This document shows positions 1 to 8,136 of a stretch of 64,000 nucleotides of DNA, piece after piece. Under the pieces are notes generated by a model, which worked only from the letters and a program-made list of their open reading frames with translations, ran no database searches and had not been told where the DNA came from. Each line of letters opens with the position of its first letter. Within the stretch, counting starts at the first letter, position 1. Both the position numbers and the translations under genes were made by a program. Source of the stretch: Acetilactobacillus jinshanensis (GTDB lineage Bacteria > Bacillota > Bacilli > Lactobacillales > Lactobacillaceae); NCBI RefSeq assembly GCF_004359375.1, contig NZ_CP034726.1:1550001-1614000 (forward strand). The letters are read 5' to 3'.

Positions 1-119
1 GGGTGCTTTAATAATGGGTTATTACGAAGATAAAGTTGACCAACGGATAAGTAGTTAGCAGCTTGCCAGTACTTTTCGTTGTCCTTTAAGTATTGCTTAG
101 AATCGTAATTGACAGCCAT
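1..119 (-). CDS. xpkA: Phosphoketolase, N-terminal fragment cut by window edge
   Basis: Only the first 39 codons are inside the window. They read [18 protein letters not shown], then residues matching the [12 protein letters not shown] block that opens lactobacillus xylulose-5-phosphate/fructose-6-phosphate phosphoketolases. The enzyme uses thiamine diphosphate to split xylulose 5-phosphate into acetyl phosphate and glyceraldehyde 3-phosphate, the defining step of heterolactic fermentation. The start follows an AAGGAGTG ribosome site. With zwf and gnd in the same window it indicates the 6-phosphogluconate/phosphoketolase route. The thiamine-binding part lies outside the window. Confidence 0.88.
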   Translation of the reverse strand, partial: MAVNYDSKQYLKDNEKYWQAANYLSVGQLYLRNNPLLKH

Positions 120-365
120 TGAGTTCACTCCTTTTAATGGGATTAATATACAATATTGACGTGATAACTATACGATTACCACTATCTAGTATTATACATT
201 ACTATACATAAAAATATAATCATTACCCGATAATTAGTCGGAAGTAACGACTTTTAATTGTCGTATCCCATTATGGGGGACAAACCTTTAATAGTCTAGT
301 CTTTTTAATAAAAAATCAATGTTAAAATAAAATTAAAGAGATTTATCCATCGAAGGTGATCAATA

Positions 366-875
366 ATGTCAAAAAAGAAAAATCGCATCAAAAAGACGCT
401 AGTCGAAAAAATGTTAGGTGCGCACAAAATCCCCTACAAGCCGTTCGTCATCCCAACTAAACAGATTAACGACGTTCAGCAGATGGTCCTAAAGGGTACC
501 GGACTTGATGAACATCGCGTCTACAAGACTTTAGTCCTAAGCGGTAAAAAGACCGGCCCATTAGTCGGTGTCGTCCCGTTAGATATGTACCTAAACGAAA
601 AGGCCCTTGCTAAGGCGTCTGGTAACAAGAAAGTCGAAATGATCCCATTAAAAAAGCTTCGTAAGACCAGTGGTTATCAGCACGGTGCCAACACTCCCAT
701 CGGAATCTACGAACGGGATCACTACCCGATCTTCTTTAGTGATATCGCTAAAAAGCAGGGTGAGATCTTAGTTTCATCCGGTGAAATCGGTCGTTCCGTT
801 GAAGTCAACGCTGAAGACGTTGCTAAGATGACGCACGCCAAGTTTGCACCAATCGCTCGAACATCGAAACCTTAA
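366..875 (+). CDS. ybaK: YbaK/EbsC-family aminoacyl-tRNA deacylase
   Basis: A 169-residue single-domain protein of the YbaK/ProRS-INS fold. The family removes misacylated amino acids, classically Cys from tRNA-Pro, in the cytoplasm. Recognisable parts are the VYKTLVL segment near residue 55, GVVPLD near 70, and the SGEIGRSVEV stretch near 140, where the family has its conserved S-x-G-x-R/K-xx-E-like region. Length is normal. The ribosome site is AAGGTGA, 8 bases before the ATG. It converges on the HD-domain gene with one base between the stops. The 5' spacer (120-365) is AT-rich and must hold divergent promoters for this gene and the phosphoketolase. Confidence 0.87.
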   Translation: MSKKKNRIKKTLVEKMLGAHKIPYKPFVIPTKQINDVQQMVLKGTGLDEHRVYKTLVLSGKKTGPLVGVVPLDMYLNEKALAKASGNKKVEMIPLKKLRKTSGYQHGANTPIGIYERDHYPIFFSDIAKKQGEILVSSGEIGRSVEVNAEDVAKMTHAKFAPIARTSKP

Positions 876-876
876 C

Positions 877-1527
877 TTATTCTTTTCCGTTCCACTCGTT
901 TTTAAACTCACGTAAAAATCGAATCATAACTTCTTGACGACCTTGAGCCAACTGCTTTGCTGCAGCAGTATTAAGGTCGTCTTTTATTTTGAGTAATTTC
1001 TCATAGAAGTGATTAATGGTGGTCCCCTGAGTATAATTACGTTCTTTAGCTTTCGTCATATGAATCCGGGGTTTCAGTTTTGGATCATACATCTTTTCAC
1101 CAACGTGACCACCAAAACAGAACGCCCTAGCGATCCCGATCGCCCCAATGGCGTCTAAACGGTCGGCATCCTGAACCAATTGACCCTCAACTGGCAAATG
1201 ATAATGATGCTGAAGATTGTCGCTGAATGACATATGGGTGATAATCAGCATGATCTTATTAATCTGGCCTGTTGAATAATACCATTGCTTCAGTTTATTT
1301 ATCAGATCTTGTTGAGCTTTTGCCGGATCATTCACTAACTTATCATCGATCGTATCGTGTAAATATGCAGCCGACTTTGTAATTAACGGATCGGCTTGTG
1401 GAGTTTGCTGCAGAAGTTTACACGTCGTGTTAACAACTCGCTGAACATGGTCAAAGCTGTGCCCACTTCGATCTTGTGACATTCGTTGTCTTGCAAATTT
1501 CTTCATTGCATTAAAATCAGGTTTCAT
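877..1527 (-). CDS. HD-domain phosphohydrolase (YpgQ/YedJ type)
   Basis: A 216-residue metal-dependent HD phosphohydrolase. Ligands visible in order are His in SFDHVQRVV (near residue 27), the HD pair in YLHDTIDDK (near 57) and the distal Asp in QDADRLDAIGAIG (near 121), followed by the ARAFCFGG segment typical of the B. subtilis YpgQ and E. coli YedJ subgroup. YpgQ hydrolyses nucleoside triphosphates to pyrophosphate; the same activity is only inferred here. It is a single gene with its own terminator-free 3' end, facing ybaK. Confidence 0.82.
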   Translation of the reverse strand: MKPDFNAMKKFARQRMSQDRSGHSFDHVQRVVNTTCKLLQQTPQADPLITKSAAYLHDTIDDKLVNDPAKAQQDLINKLKQWYYSTGQINKIMLIITHMSFSDNLQHHYHLPVEGQLVQDADRLDAIGAIGIARAFCFGGHVGEKMYDPKLKPRIHMTKAKERNYTQGTTINHFYEKLLKIKDDLNTAAAKQLAQGRQEVMIRFLREFKNEWNGKE

Positions 1528-1554
1528 GATTAATTAACTCCTATCTTAAATACG

Positions 1555-1584
1555 AAAAAAGACGCGATTTTGTATCATCGCGTC
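1555..1584 (-). terminator. Intrinsic terminator of the ATPase-UspA operon
   Basis: GACGCGAT/ATCGCGTC stem followed on the minus strand by six T residues. It lies just after the universal stress protein gene. Confidence 0.8.
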
Positions 1585-1609
1585 ATTTTATTTTAACTAT
1601 CATTTGTTA

Positions 1610-2056
1610 TTAACGAACGACCATTACAGAAATCGGAGCAAACTTTGACATGTAACCGGCTTGGGTCCCTAAGTGTTTACGGAAACCTTTGTAGGATAAT
1701 GAACCGATAATTAATAAATCAGCTTTGGTTTCTGGAATAATTTTTTTAACGATCTGCTTACCAGGATGACCTTCACCCGTAACGGTAATAACGTTTTTAA
1801 CACCCTGTTTTTCAGCATATTTCTTATAAATCTTAAGGCGGTTAAGAACGTCTTCCTTACTACCGTTAACAAAATTATGGTTTAAGGCTTGATAAGAATT
1901 TAAATCCTGGGATTCCCAGATTGACGCAATAATTAACGTTACGTTATTTTCTTTGGCATAATTAATTGCGTAATGGAAAGCTAACTGTGCGTCATCAGAA
2001 TCATCCACACCGACCAAAATTCTTTTGTAAGTCTTGTTGAGTGGCGTTAGATCCAT
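1610..2056 (-). CDS. Universal stress protein, UspA family
   Basis: A 148-residue cytoplasmic UspA-fold protein. N-terminal KRILVGVDDSDDAQLAF and C-terminal LLIIGSLSYKGFRKHLGTQAGYM correspond to the ATP-binding strand and the G-2x-G-9x-G-like nucleotide loop, here slightly degenerate. It is the second gene of an operon with the P-type ATPase: one base separates the ATPase stop from this start. Its AAGGAGGAG ribosome site is encoded inside the ATPase gene, where it specifies the terminal Ser-Arg-Arg-Arg. Translational coupling is therefore likely. Confidence 0.88.
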   Translation of the reverse strand: MDLTPLNKTYKRILVGVDDSDDAQLAFHYAINYAKENNVTLIIASIWESQDLNSYQALNHNFVNGSKEDVLNRLKIYKKYAEKQGVKNVITVTGEGHPGKQIVKKIIPETKADLLIIGSLSYKGFRKHLGTQAGYMSKFAPISVMVVR

Positions 2057-2057
2057 G

Positions 2058-4400
2058 TTATCTCCTCCTTGAAGAGTGCCAGAAGATTCGATAAATCATT
2101 TTCACGACTGATTGTACCAAAATTAAAGCGGGATAAGTAGTAATTGCCATTCCGATAACCAGTAACGGCTCGTGGAACTCGTAAATTTCATAAAGGTTAA
2201 ACAGGTGGCCCCAGACCAGGAACGTTAGGGTAAAGAAGATGGCGGTCGCAATAATGATCATCAATTTAAATCGGCTTAGTGGCTTGGACACCTTAATCAG
2301 GGCTAACCAGCAGATCGTCCCAGTCAAGATGACGTTGATTGACGATGCTTCAAAATAAGGCAGGGTCAAAATCTTACTGATCATTTCATCAAGTAAGATA
2401 TACGCAATGATGGTGATAGCGGCAGGTACCGCGACCTTAACGATCTTTTCGGTAAATTGATGGGAAATTCGGTCGTAATTTGGCTCCAACGCCAGGAAGA
2501 AGGTCGGAATCCCAATCATAAAGGTACTGATCGGCGTCAATTGAATCGGCTGAAATGGATAGTCACGGGACGCAAAGATGAATAGACACGTCAACGCCAG
2601 TGAATACATAGTTTTAATTAGATAAAGTGAAGCCACGTTAGCCACGTTATTAGTAACTCGTCGCCCTTCACCTAAGACATTGGCCATGGCTGCAAAGTCC
2701 GAGTGCATCAAAACGAAGTTCGCAATACTCTTGGTACTTTCACTGCCGGTTGCCATCGCAATTCCACAGTCAGCCTGTTTTAAAGCCAAAATATCATTGA
2801 CTCCGTCACCGGTCATCCCGACCGTATGACCGTCTTCCTGCAAAGCTTTAATTAGCCGTTGCTTCTGTTCCGGCTTAACGCGACCGAAGACTCGGTAATG
2901 TTTCACAATCCAACGGTAATCTTGATCGGGACGAACCGTTGACATGTCAATCAACTTATCAGAATTGGGAATTCCAGCTTGATAAGCAACGCTCGATGCC
3001 GTGACCGGATCATCCCCTGAAATAACGTTCAGACGAACGCCCTGCTTAACGAAGTACTTAAATATCCGTCTGGCGTTGGGTCGAATAATATCCGTAATTA
3101 AAATCAAGGCGATCATATGAGCATGGCCAACAGCTTTTGTAATTGGTCGTGTGGTTTTAGCAAAGCCAACAACTCGATAACCCTGGTGCGCATAGTGCTC
3201 AATCTTAGTTTTCAATTCTGGTGATAATTGACTAATCCATTGCGGAGCGCCCAGGATATAATTACCGGATTTAAATTCGGCTCCGCTCCACTTCCGAATT
3301 GACGAAAACGGTACAACCTTTTGAGCTATCTCATGGGTACTGTTTAACTGCAGTTTTAAGGCCTCCGCCGTGGAGTCGGTATCATCAATGGCGTGGATCA
3401 TGGTGCCCAGAGCTTTTTTAATCTCATCAACTCGGTAGTTACCTAACGGTATAACATGACGCATCTTTAACCGACCGGTCGTAATGGTCCCGGTCTTATC
3501 AAGGCACAGAACATCGGCTCGAGCTAAAGTTTCAATGGCCGGTAAACTCCGCACCAGGACGTGGTGCCGAGCTAATTTCATGGCGGATACGGCTAAGGTG
3601 ACTGAAGACAAAAGGACTAACCCTTCAGGAATCATCCCAATCATCGCGGCGACCGTTCCTAAAATCGCTTTATTAGTTGAAAGACCCTGAATAATCTTCG
3701 ATGAAAATAGCGCAATGCCTAACGGCACGATCACATAGGTTAAAATTCGAATGATCGTCTTAATGATGTTAAGCAGTTTACTACTTTTTTCATGACTGGT
3801 CCGAGCTTGATTCGACAACTGATTAACAAAGGCTTTACTGCCAACTTTAGTGGCAACCATCCTGGCACTGCCACTGATGACGACGCTCCCTGAAACAATC
3901 GGATCACCGTCTTCTTTATTAATGGTGTCCGGTTCCCCGGTAATCTGGGATTCGTTAACTTCTAAGGCTCGGGTCTGAATAATCTTACCGTCGACTGGGA
4001 CCTGATCACCTAATCGCAAGATGATTACGTCATCCTTTACGATCTGGGACGGCAATAAGCGTTCAATCTTTGAATTTCGGCATACCATGATTCGGCCCTG
4101 TGAAAGCAACGCCATCTGGTCAATTCGGTGTTTTGAACGGATTTCCTGAAAGGTTCCAATAATGGTGTTCGCGATTGCAATGATCAGAAACAACAGGTTC
4201 TTATAACTTCCGGTGTAAAAGACCAATGCACCTAACGCTAGATTGACGATATTGAAAAGCGTAAAGGTATTACCCCAGACGATTGCACCCACGCTGCGGG
4301 TCAATGATTTAGGATGATAGTTCACCTGATGATGATTGATTCGGTCCATCACCTGTTCAATTGTTAAGCCCTGATTGGGATTTAAATGCGAATTGGCCAT
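2058..4400 (-). CDS. P-type cation ATPase, CtpE/Exp7-like
   Basis: A P-type ATPase of about 780 residues. Visible motifs are the actuator TGEPD (family TGES) near residue 155, the membrane motif IPEGL near 257, phosphorylation site DKTGTITTG near 301, and hinge TGDGVND near 530. Several membrane segments lie at residues 40-90, 215-275 and 600-760. PEGL and the ISGDDPVTASSVA stretch place it with the CtpE/Exp7 subgroup, for which calcium uptake has been proposed; the ion is not determined here. A GTG 12 bases upstream is also open, but the ATG at 4400 is better spaced from AGAAG. It is first gene of the operon with UspA. Confidence 0.85.
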   Translation of the reverse strand: MANSHLNPNQGLTIEQVMDRINHHQVNYHPKSLTRSVGAIVWGNTFTLFNIVNLALGALVFYTGSYKNLLFLIIAIANTIIGTFQEIRSKHRIDQMALLSQGRIMVCRNSKIERLLPSQIVKDDVIILRLGDQVPVDGKIIQTRALEVNESQITGEPDTINKEDGDPIVSGSVVISGSARMVATKVGSKAFVNQLSNQARTSHEKSSKLLNIIKTIIRILTYVIVPLGIALFSSKIIQGLSTNKAILGTVAAMIGMIPEGLVLLSSVTLAVSAMKLARHHVLVRSLPAIETLARADVLCLDKTGTITTGRLKMRHVIPLGNYRVDEIKKALGTMIHAIDDTDSTAEALKLQLNSTHEIAQKVVPFSSIRKWSGAEFKSGNYILGAPQWISQLSPELKTKIEHYAHQGYRVVGFAKTTRPITKAVGHAHMIALILITDIIRPNARRIFKYFVKQGVRLNVISGDDPVTASSVAYQAGIPNSDKLIDMSTVRPDQDYRWIVKHYRVFGRVKPEQKQRLIKALQEDGHTVGMTGDGVNDILALKQADCGIAMATGSESTKSIANFVLMHSDFAAMANVLGEGRRVTNNVANVASLYLIKTMYSLALTCLFIFASRDYPFQPIQLTPISTFMIGIPTFFLALEPNYDRISHQFTEKIVKVAVPAAITIIAYILLDEMISKILTLPYFEASSINVILTGTICWLALIKVSKPLSRFKLMIIIATAIFFTLTFLVWGHLFNLYEIYEFHEPLLVIGMAITTYPALILVQSVVKMIYRIFWHSSRRR

Positions 4401-4495
4401 TGCTATAAACACTTCTTTTAAAAAATCTGCGCATATCTATTATAATTTCAAATGTATCAATTGTTCGATAATAAGAATATAGGGAGGATATAAAC

Positions 4496-5344
4496 ATGAA
4501 AATTCAATCCATTCGCGACACCGTAACGTTAGCTGATGGTCAAAAGATGCCCATGGAAGGCTTCGGTACCTATAAGTTAGTATCACAAGACGTTATGGAC
4601 CGTGCCATCAAAACCGCATGGGAAAGCGGCTACCGTCTTTTTGATACCGCTCAGTTTTACCACAACGAAAAACAATTAGGTAACGCCCTTCAAAAGCTCA
4701 ACGTTCCTCGTGATCAATACTTTTTAACCACTAAGATCCCGGAACCAAAACAGGGCTATCAGTCCACGTTAAAAGCCGTTGACGAATCATTAGCTAATCT
4801 CCAGACGGACTACTTAAACCTAGTCTTAATCCACTGGCCAATTCATTCCGAATTCTTTAACACCTGGCGAGCTTTAGAAAAGGCTAAGGCTGACGGCAAA
4901 GTTAAGTCCATTGGGGTCAGTAATTATCATCGCACTCATTTAGAATATTTACACACCCAAGCCAAGGAAATGCCGGTCGTTAACCAAATTGAAAACCATC
5001 CCTACTTAAGTCAGCAACCGATGGTCGATTTTGATCGTCAATCCCACATCGTAACCCCGGCTTGGAGCCCAATGGGCCGTGGTGCCGTTTTAAACGACCC
5101 AACCATCGGTAAGATTGCTAAAGCACATGGCAAATCAACTGCCCAGATCGTTTTACGTTGGCACTTACAGCGCGGTGTCGCCATTATTCCAAAGTCCAAA
5201 ACACCTTCACGGATCAAAGAAAACGCTGATCTTTACGATTTCCAGTTATCCAATCATGAAATAAAGATGATGAACGGTTTAAACCGGAATCAGCGAACTG
5301 GTGACGATCCGGAATTAGTTTATGAAATCGAACATCAATACTAA
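4496..5344 (+). CDS. Aldo/keto reductase
   Basis: A 282-residue NADPH-dependent aldo/keto reductase of the 2,5-diketogluconate reductase-like group. The catalytic tetrad is intact: D50, Y55, K80 and H113. The SIGVSNY segment near residue 140 and the PKSKTPSRIKEN cofactor-phosphate loop near 235 are also present. Substrate cannot be read from sequence. The ribosome site is GGGAGG, 9 bases before ATG. Monocistronic, with a terminator downstream. Confidence 0.88.
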   Translation: MKIQSIRDTVTLADGQKMPMEGFGTYKLVSQDVMDRAIKTAWESGYRLFDTAQFYHNEKQLGNALQKLNVPRDQYFLTTKIPEPKQGYQSTLKAVDESLANLQTDYLNLVLIHWPIHSEFFNTWRALEKAKADGKVKSIGVSNYHRTHLEYLHTQAKEMPVVNQIENHPYLSQQPMVDFDRQSHIVTPAWSPMGRGAVLNDPTIGKIAKAHGKSTAQIVLRWHLQRGVAIIPKSKTPSRIKENADLYDFQLSNHEIKMMNGLNRNQRTGDDPELVYEIEHQY

Positions 5345-5371
5345 CTATTTCGATAATAAGTTAACTTTATG

Positions 5372-5415
5372 GGTTTATCATAATCAAAAAAATTATGGTA
5401 AATCCTTTTTATTTT
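5372..5415 (+). terminator. Terminator of the aldo/keto reductase gene
   Basis: AT-rich hairpin pairing GGTTTAtCATAAT with ATTATGgTAAATCC, followed by TTTTTATTTT. Confidence 0.65.
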
Positions 5416-5532
5416 GCGAATTAACTTGAAATATCGAGATTGGGTGCTAATATTAAAAATGAACTTATTCATATAACACTATTCATTTGTTTCTATTTCA
5501 TTTAACTCCGCCCAAAGTAACTTGGAATATTT

Positions 5533-5567
5533 AAAAAGCCGCATCGAATTTAATCGATACGGCTTTT
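5533..5567 (-). terminator. Terminator of the acidic amino acid symporter gene
   Basis: GCCGTATCGAT/TTCGATGCGGC stem with T5 on the minus strand. The plus strand also has a T run, so it could work in both directions. Confidence 0.75.
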
Positions 5568-5591
5568 TCTTTTGTTATATTCAAATCTTAA

Positions 5592-6899
5592 TTAAATCTT
5601 TTCAGCTTTCTTCGGATCCTCCACGACTTCACGGTAATAACTGTGAGCCTGATTCATGTCGAAAGCATGTTCAGATTTACCGATAACGGCGGTAGCTAAT
5701 GAATTACCAACCACGTTGACTGCGGTACGACCCATATCAACTAATCGGTCAATCCCGGCAATCAAAGCTAAACCTGACATCGGAATGCCGATGGTTGAAG
5801 CGGTAGTTAGTAAAACAACGAATGAAGCACTTGGTACACCGGCCATACCTTTACTAGTAACCATTAATACCAGCATGATCACGATCTGCTTACCAATGGA
5901 TAGGTCCAAGTGATAAGCCTGTGCTAAGAACAGAACACCCAATGACTGGTAGATAGCAGAACCATCTAAGTTAAAGGTATAGCCAACTGGAATGACGAAG
6001 TTAGCGATGGCTTTCTTAACACCTAACTTAACCATTCGCTGCATGTTCTTTGGTAAAGCAACTTCGGAACTAGCGGTGGTAAATGCTAAGACAACTTCTT
6101 CCTTAATTACTCTTAACAGCTTCATAATTCTGAACTTGAAGATTCTAGCAACTAAACCTAGGCAAACTAAAACGAAGAAGATCATGGCACCATAGGCTAA
6201 AGCAACGAAGTACCCAAGTGGTAATAATGACTTGAGTCCCATCTGAGCAACGGTTGCACCCATTAAGGCAAAAACACCTAGTGGAGCAATGTGCATAATC
6301 CAGTCAACGATCTTGAACATTACCTTGGCAACGGAACTCATGAACGTAACTAAGATGTGACCTTGTTTACCAACGGCGGTAACACCTAAACCGAAGAATA
6401 CACTGAATACGATTACGGCTAACATGTTACCTTGAGCTAACGACTTGAAGATGTTAGTTGGAATCATGTTAATTACGAATCCCCAGAAGCCACCTTTAGA
6501 AGCGGTGTGGGCAACGGAAACGTATTGTGAAATGTTAAAGCTGTGTAAGGAATGAATGTTGATTAAAGTTCCTGGATGGAAAATGTTACCAACAAATAGA
6601 CCAACGGCTAAGGCAACGGTCGTCATGACTTCAAAATAAATGATGGTCTTTAGACCGATTCGTCCTAACCGTTTCATACTACCAATACTGGCAATCCCGA
6701 CGGTCAAACAAGAAACGATGATCGGTAAGACGATCATTTGAATTAGATTAATGAAGATCGTCCCAATATTCTGCATCGCCATAATCGCCATCTGGTTATG
6801 ATACAACAGAAATCCAATCCCAATCCCTAGAAACAGACCAATTAAGATCTGAGTGCCTAGGGTTGGCATATGGAAAAATCGTTTTGAACTCTTTTTCAT
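5592..6899 (-). CDS. Dicarboxylate/acidic amino acid:cation symporter (DAACS)
   Basis: A membrane carrier of about 435 residues in the GltP/GltT/DctA family, importing glutamate, aspartate or C4-dicarboxylates with protons or sodium. HP1 contains the SSEVALP segment (family SSxxTLP). NLDGSAIYQ corresponds to NMDGT. The substrate-binding helix reads DRLVDMGRTAVNVVGN; the Asp that holds the amino group and the Arg that holds the side-chain carboxylate are both kept, which favours acidic amino acids over neutral ones. The ATG at 6899 has an AGAGGGG site; an upstream in-frame ATG at 6926 does not. An Asp-rich leader peptide and attenuator precede it. Confidence 0.9.
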   Translation of the reverse strand: MKKSSKRFFHMPTLGTQILIGLFLGIGIGFLLYHNQMAIMAMQNIGTIFINLIQMIVLPIIVSCLTVGIASIGSMKRLGRIGLKTIIYFEVMTTVALAVGLFVGNIFHPGTLINIHSLHSFNISQYVSVAHTASKGGFWGFVINMIPTNIFKSLAQGNMLAVIVFSVFFGLGVTAVGKQGHILVTFMSSVAKVMFKIVDWIMHIAPLGVFALMGATVAQMGLKSLLPLGYFVALAYGAMIFFVLVCLGLVARIFKFRIMKLLRVIKEEVVLAFTTASSEVALPKNMQRMVKLGVKKAIANFVIPVGYTFNLDGSAIYQSLGVLFLAQAYHLDLSIGKQIVIMLVLMVTSKGMAGVPSASFVVLLTTASTIGIPMSGLALIAGIDRLVDMGRTAVNVVGNSLATAVIGKSEHAFDMNQAHSYYREVVEDPKKAEKI

Positions 6900-6937
6900 A
6901 TTAATATCCCCTCTGTGTCTCTGCATTATTAAAGTAT

Positions 6938-7077
6938 CAAAAAAGCCTCATGATCTTTAGACCATGAGGTTTAATTTTCGGTTCATTAACTTCGCGATGA
7001 AATTAATCCACACAGTCTAGAGTGAAGCCTGTGCGAATTGACTCAATTCAATAACATTCCAATCGTTCACACGGGCG
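6938..7077 (-). promoter_or_regulatory. Attenuator RNA between Asp leader and DAACS gene
   Basis: Segments in order on the minus strand: 1, GCCCGTGTGAA (7076-7066), directly after the leader stop; 2, TTCGCACAGGC (7037-7027); 3, GACTGTGTGG (7017-7008); 4, CCTCATGGTC (6969-6960); 5, CATGAGG (6952-6946) with T6. Pairing 1:2 (10 of 11), 2:3 (7 of 7), 3:4 (9 of 10) and 4:5 (terminator) are mutually exclusive in the classic way. A ribosome finishing the leader would cover segment 1, giving 2:3 and termination. A ribosome stalled on Asp codons leaves 1 free, giving 1:2, 3:4 and readthrough. Confidence 0.75.
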
Positions 7078-7173
7078 TTAAAGATTTAATTTATAATCAA
7101 AATCTAATTTCGGATCTCGATCATCTTTAACGTCGTCATCAATTAATAAGTTAATTCGGTGAACGATGAACAT
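7078..7173 (-). CDS. Asp-rich leader peptide, 31 residues
   Basis: A short ORF starting MFIVHRINLLI and continuing DDDVKDDRDPKLDFDYKLNL. Eight of 31 residues are Asp, all between positions 12 and 26, just before the stop. A GGAAG site lies about 8 bases before the ATG. Downstream lie alternative hairpins and a terminator, then a carrier of the family that transports aspartate. The match between leader composition and likely cargo is the reason for calling it a regulatory leader. The peptide itself probably has no function after synthesis. Confidence 0.75.
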   Translation of the reverse strand: MFIVHRINLLIDDDVKDDRDPKLDFDYKLNL

Positions 7174-7273
7174 TATTAAAACTTCCAATCATTAAATCTA
7201 TTAAACGAAACTTACTTGTAAGTTATCGTTTCTTAATTCACTTTTAATAATATCATTAAATCAAAAAAATGCA

Positions 7274-7301
7274 AATATATTTTTATCTGCATATTTGTCA
7301 A
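7274..7301 (-). promoter_or_regulatory. Promoter of the Asp leader / DAACS transcript
   Basis: TTGACA (7301-7296), 16-base spacer, TATATT (7279-7274). The -35 box overlaps the -35 box of the divergent DUF975 promoter. Confidence 0.7.
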
Positions 7302-7323
7302 ATTACATAATGCTTTGTATACT
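7295..7323 (+). promoter_or_regulatory. Promoter of the DUF975 gene
   Basis: TTGTCA (7295-7300), 17-base spacer, TATACT (7318-7323). It coincides base for base with the divergent minus-strand -35 region. Confidence 0.7.
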
Positions 7324-7357
7324 AAACCCAATTTACGAAATTGAAAGGTATGATTTT

Positions 7358-8038
7358 ATGAATTCAACTCGTCGTCAGTTAAAACAGCACGCGAGAAACA
7401 TGTTAAATCCGAATTTTGGGTTCTTTGCGGCTTTAATTTTCCCATCATTCATCCTTGCGTTTTTAAGTAGTATTAATGGGAATATCGTTTTCAAACGTGT
7501 CATGTATTCTAATACATCATTTAGTGTCTGGATGGGCAGTGATTCAGTATCAACCCTTATTGATATTATCGGTTACCTGTTAATCACCAGCGTTGCTTTG
7601 GTCTGCTTAGACTTAGTCAGAGGCAAACGGTCATGTGAGCACGGAATCGAGCAGTCGACCACGATTTTCCATAATGGTAATTACTTTATGGGAGCACTTA
7701 TCATCGGTTTCTTACGAATAATGTGGCAATTCTTCTGGTCCCTGCTCCTTATTTTTCCAGGGATCATTAAGCAACTAGCCTACTCTCAGGCGATTTATAT
7801 CTATAAGGATGCCGTTGATTCCGGCCATCGCATGAAATATTGGGACGCCATCACTAAGAGTCGCCATTTAATGAACGGTCATAAGTGGGAACTATTCGTA
7901 ATCCAGTTAAGTTTCCTAGGCTGGTTTATCATCTCAGTTTTGACCTTCTCGATAGCTGATTTCTGGGTCCAGCCCTACTATCGTTTAACGTTAGCTAACT
8001 TCTATCAGAAATTAATTACTGATCCTGATAACAAGTAA
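7358..8038 (+). CDS. DUF975-family integral membrane protein
   Basis: A polytopic membrane protein of 226 residues. It opens MNSTRRQLKQHARNMLNPNFG, the typical DUF975 beginning, then has hydrophobic segments near residues 20-40, 70-95, 120-150 and 190-212. DUF975 proteins are of unknown function and common in Firmicutes. The ATG at 7358 follows GAAAGGT by 9 bases. An in-frame TTG at 7295 lies inside the promoter, so it is not the start. Monocistronic. Confidence 0.78.
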   Translation: MNSTRRQLKQHARNMLNPNFGFFAALIFPSFILAFLSSINGNIVFKRVMYSNTSFSVWMGSDSVSTLIDIIGYLLITSVALVCLDLVRGKRSCEHGIEQSTTIFHNGNYFMGALIIGFLRIMWQFFWSLLLIFPGIIKQLAYSQAIYIYKDAVDSGHRMKYWDAITKSRHLMNGHKWELFVIQLSFLGWFIISVLTFSIADFWVQPYYRLTLANFYQKLITDPDNK

Positions 8039-8039
8039 A

Positions 8040-8055
8040 TGTTTCACGTGAAACA
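8040..8055. other. parS site (exact consensus)
   Basis: TGTTTCACGTGAAACA, the perfect palindrome bound by ParB/Spo0J for chromosome segregation. It sits between the DUF975 stop and the terminator. Confidence 0.92.
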
Positions 8056-8094
8056 AAAAGCGGCGTGAGTTATTTACAACTCACGCCGCTTTTT
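8056..8094. terminator. Bidirectional terminator between DUF975 and amtB
   Basis: GCGGCGTGAGTT/AACTCACGCCGC perfect 12-bp stem flanked by A5 and T5, serving converging genes. Confidence 0.88.
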
Positions 8095-8136
8095 GCAGCA
8101 ATTTTAAAGTAATTATGAAGGATTTGTTATGAAAAA

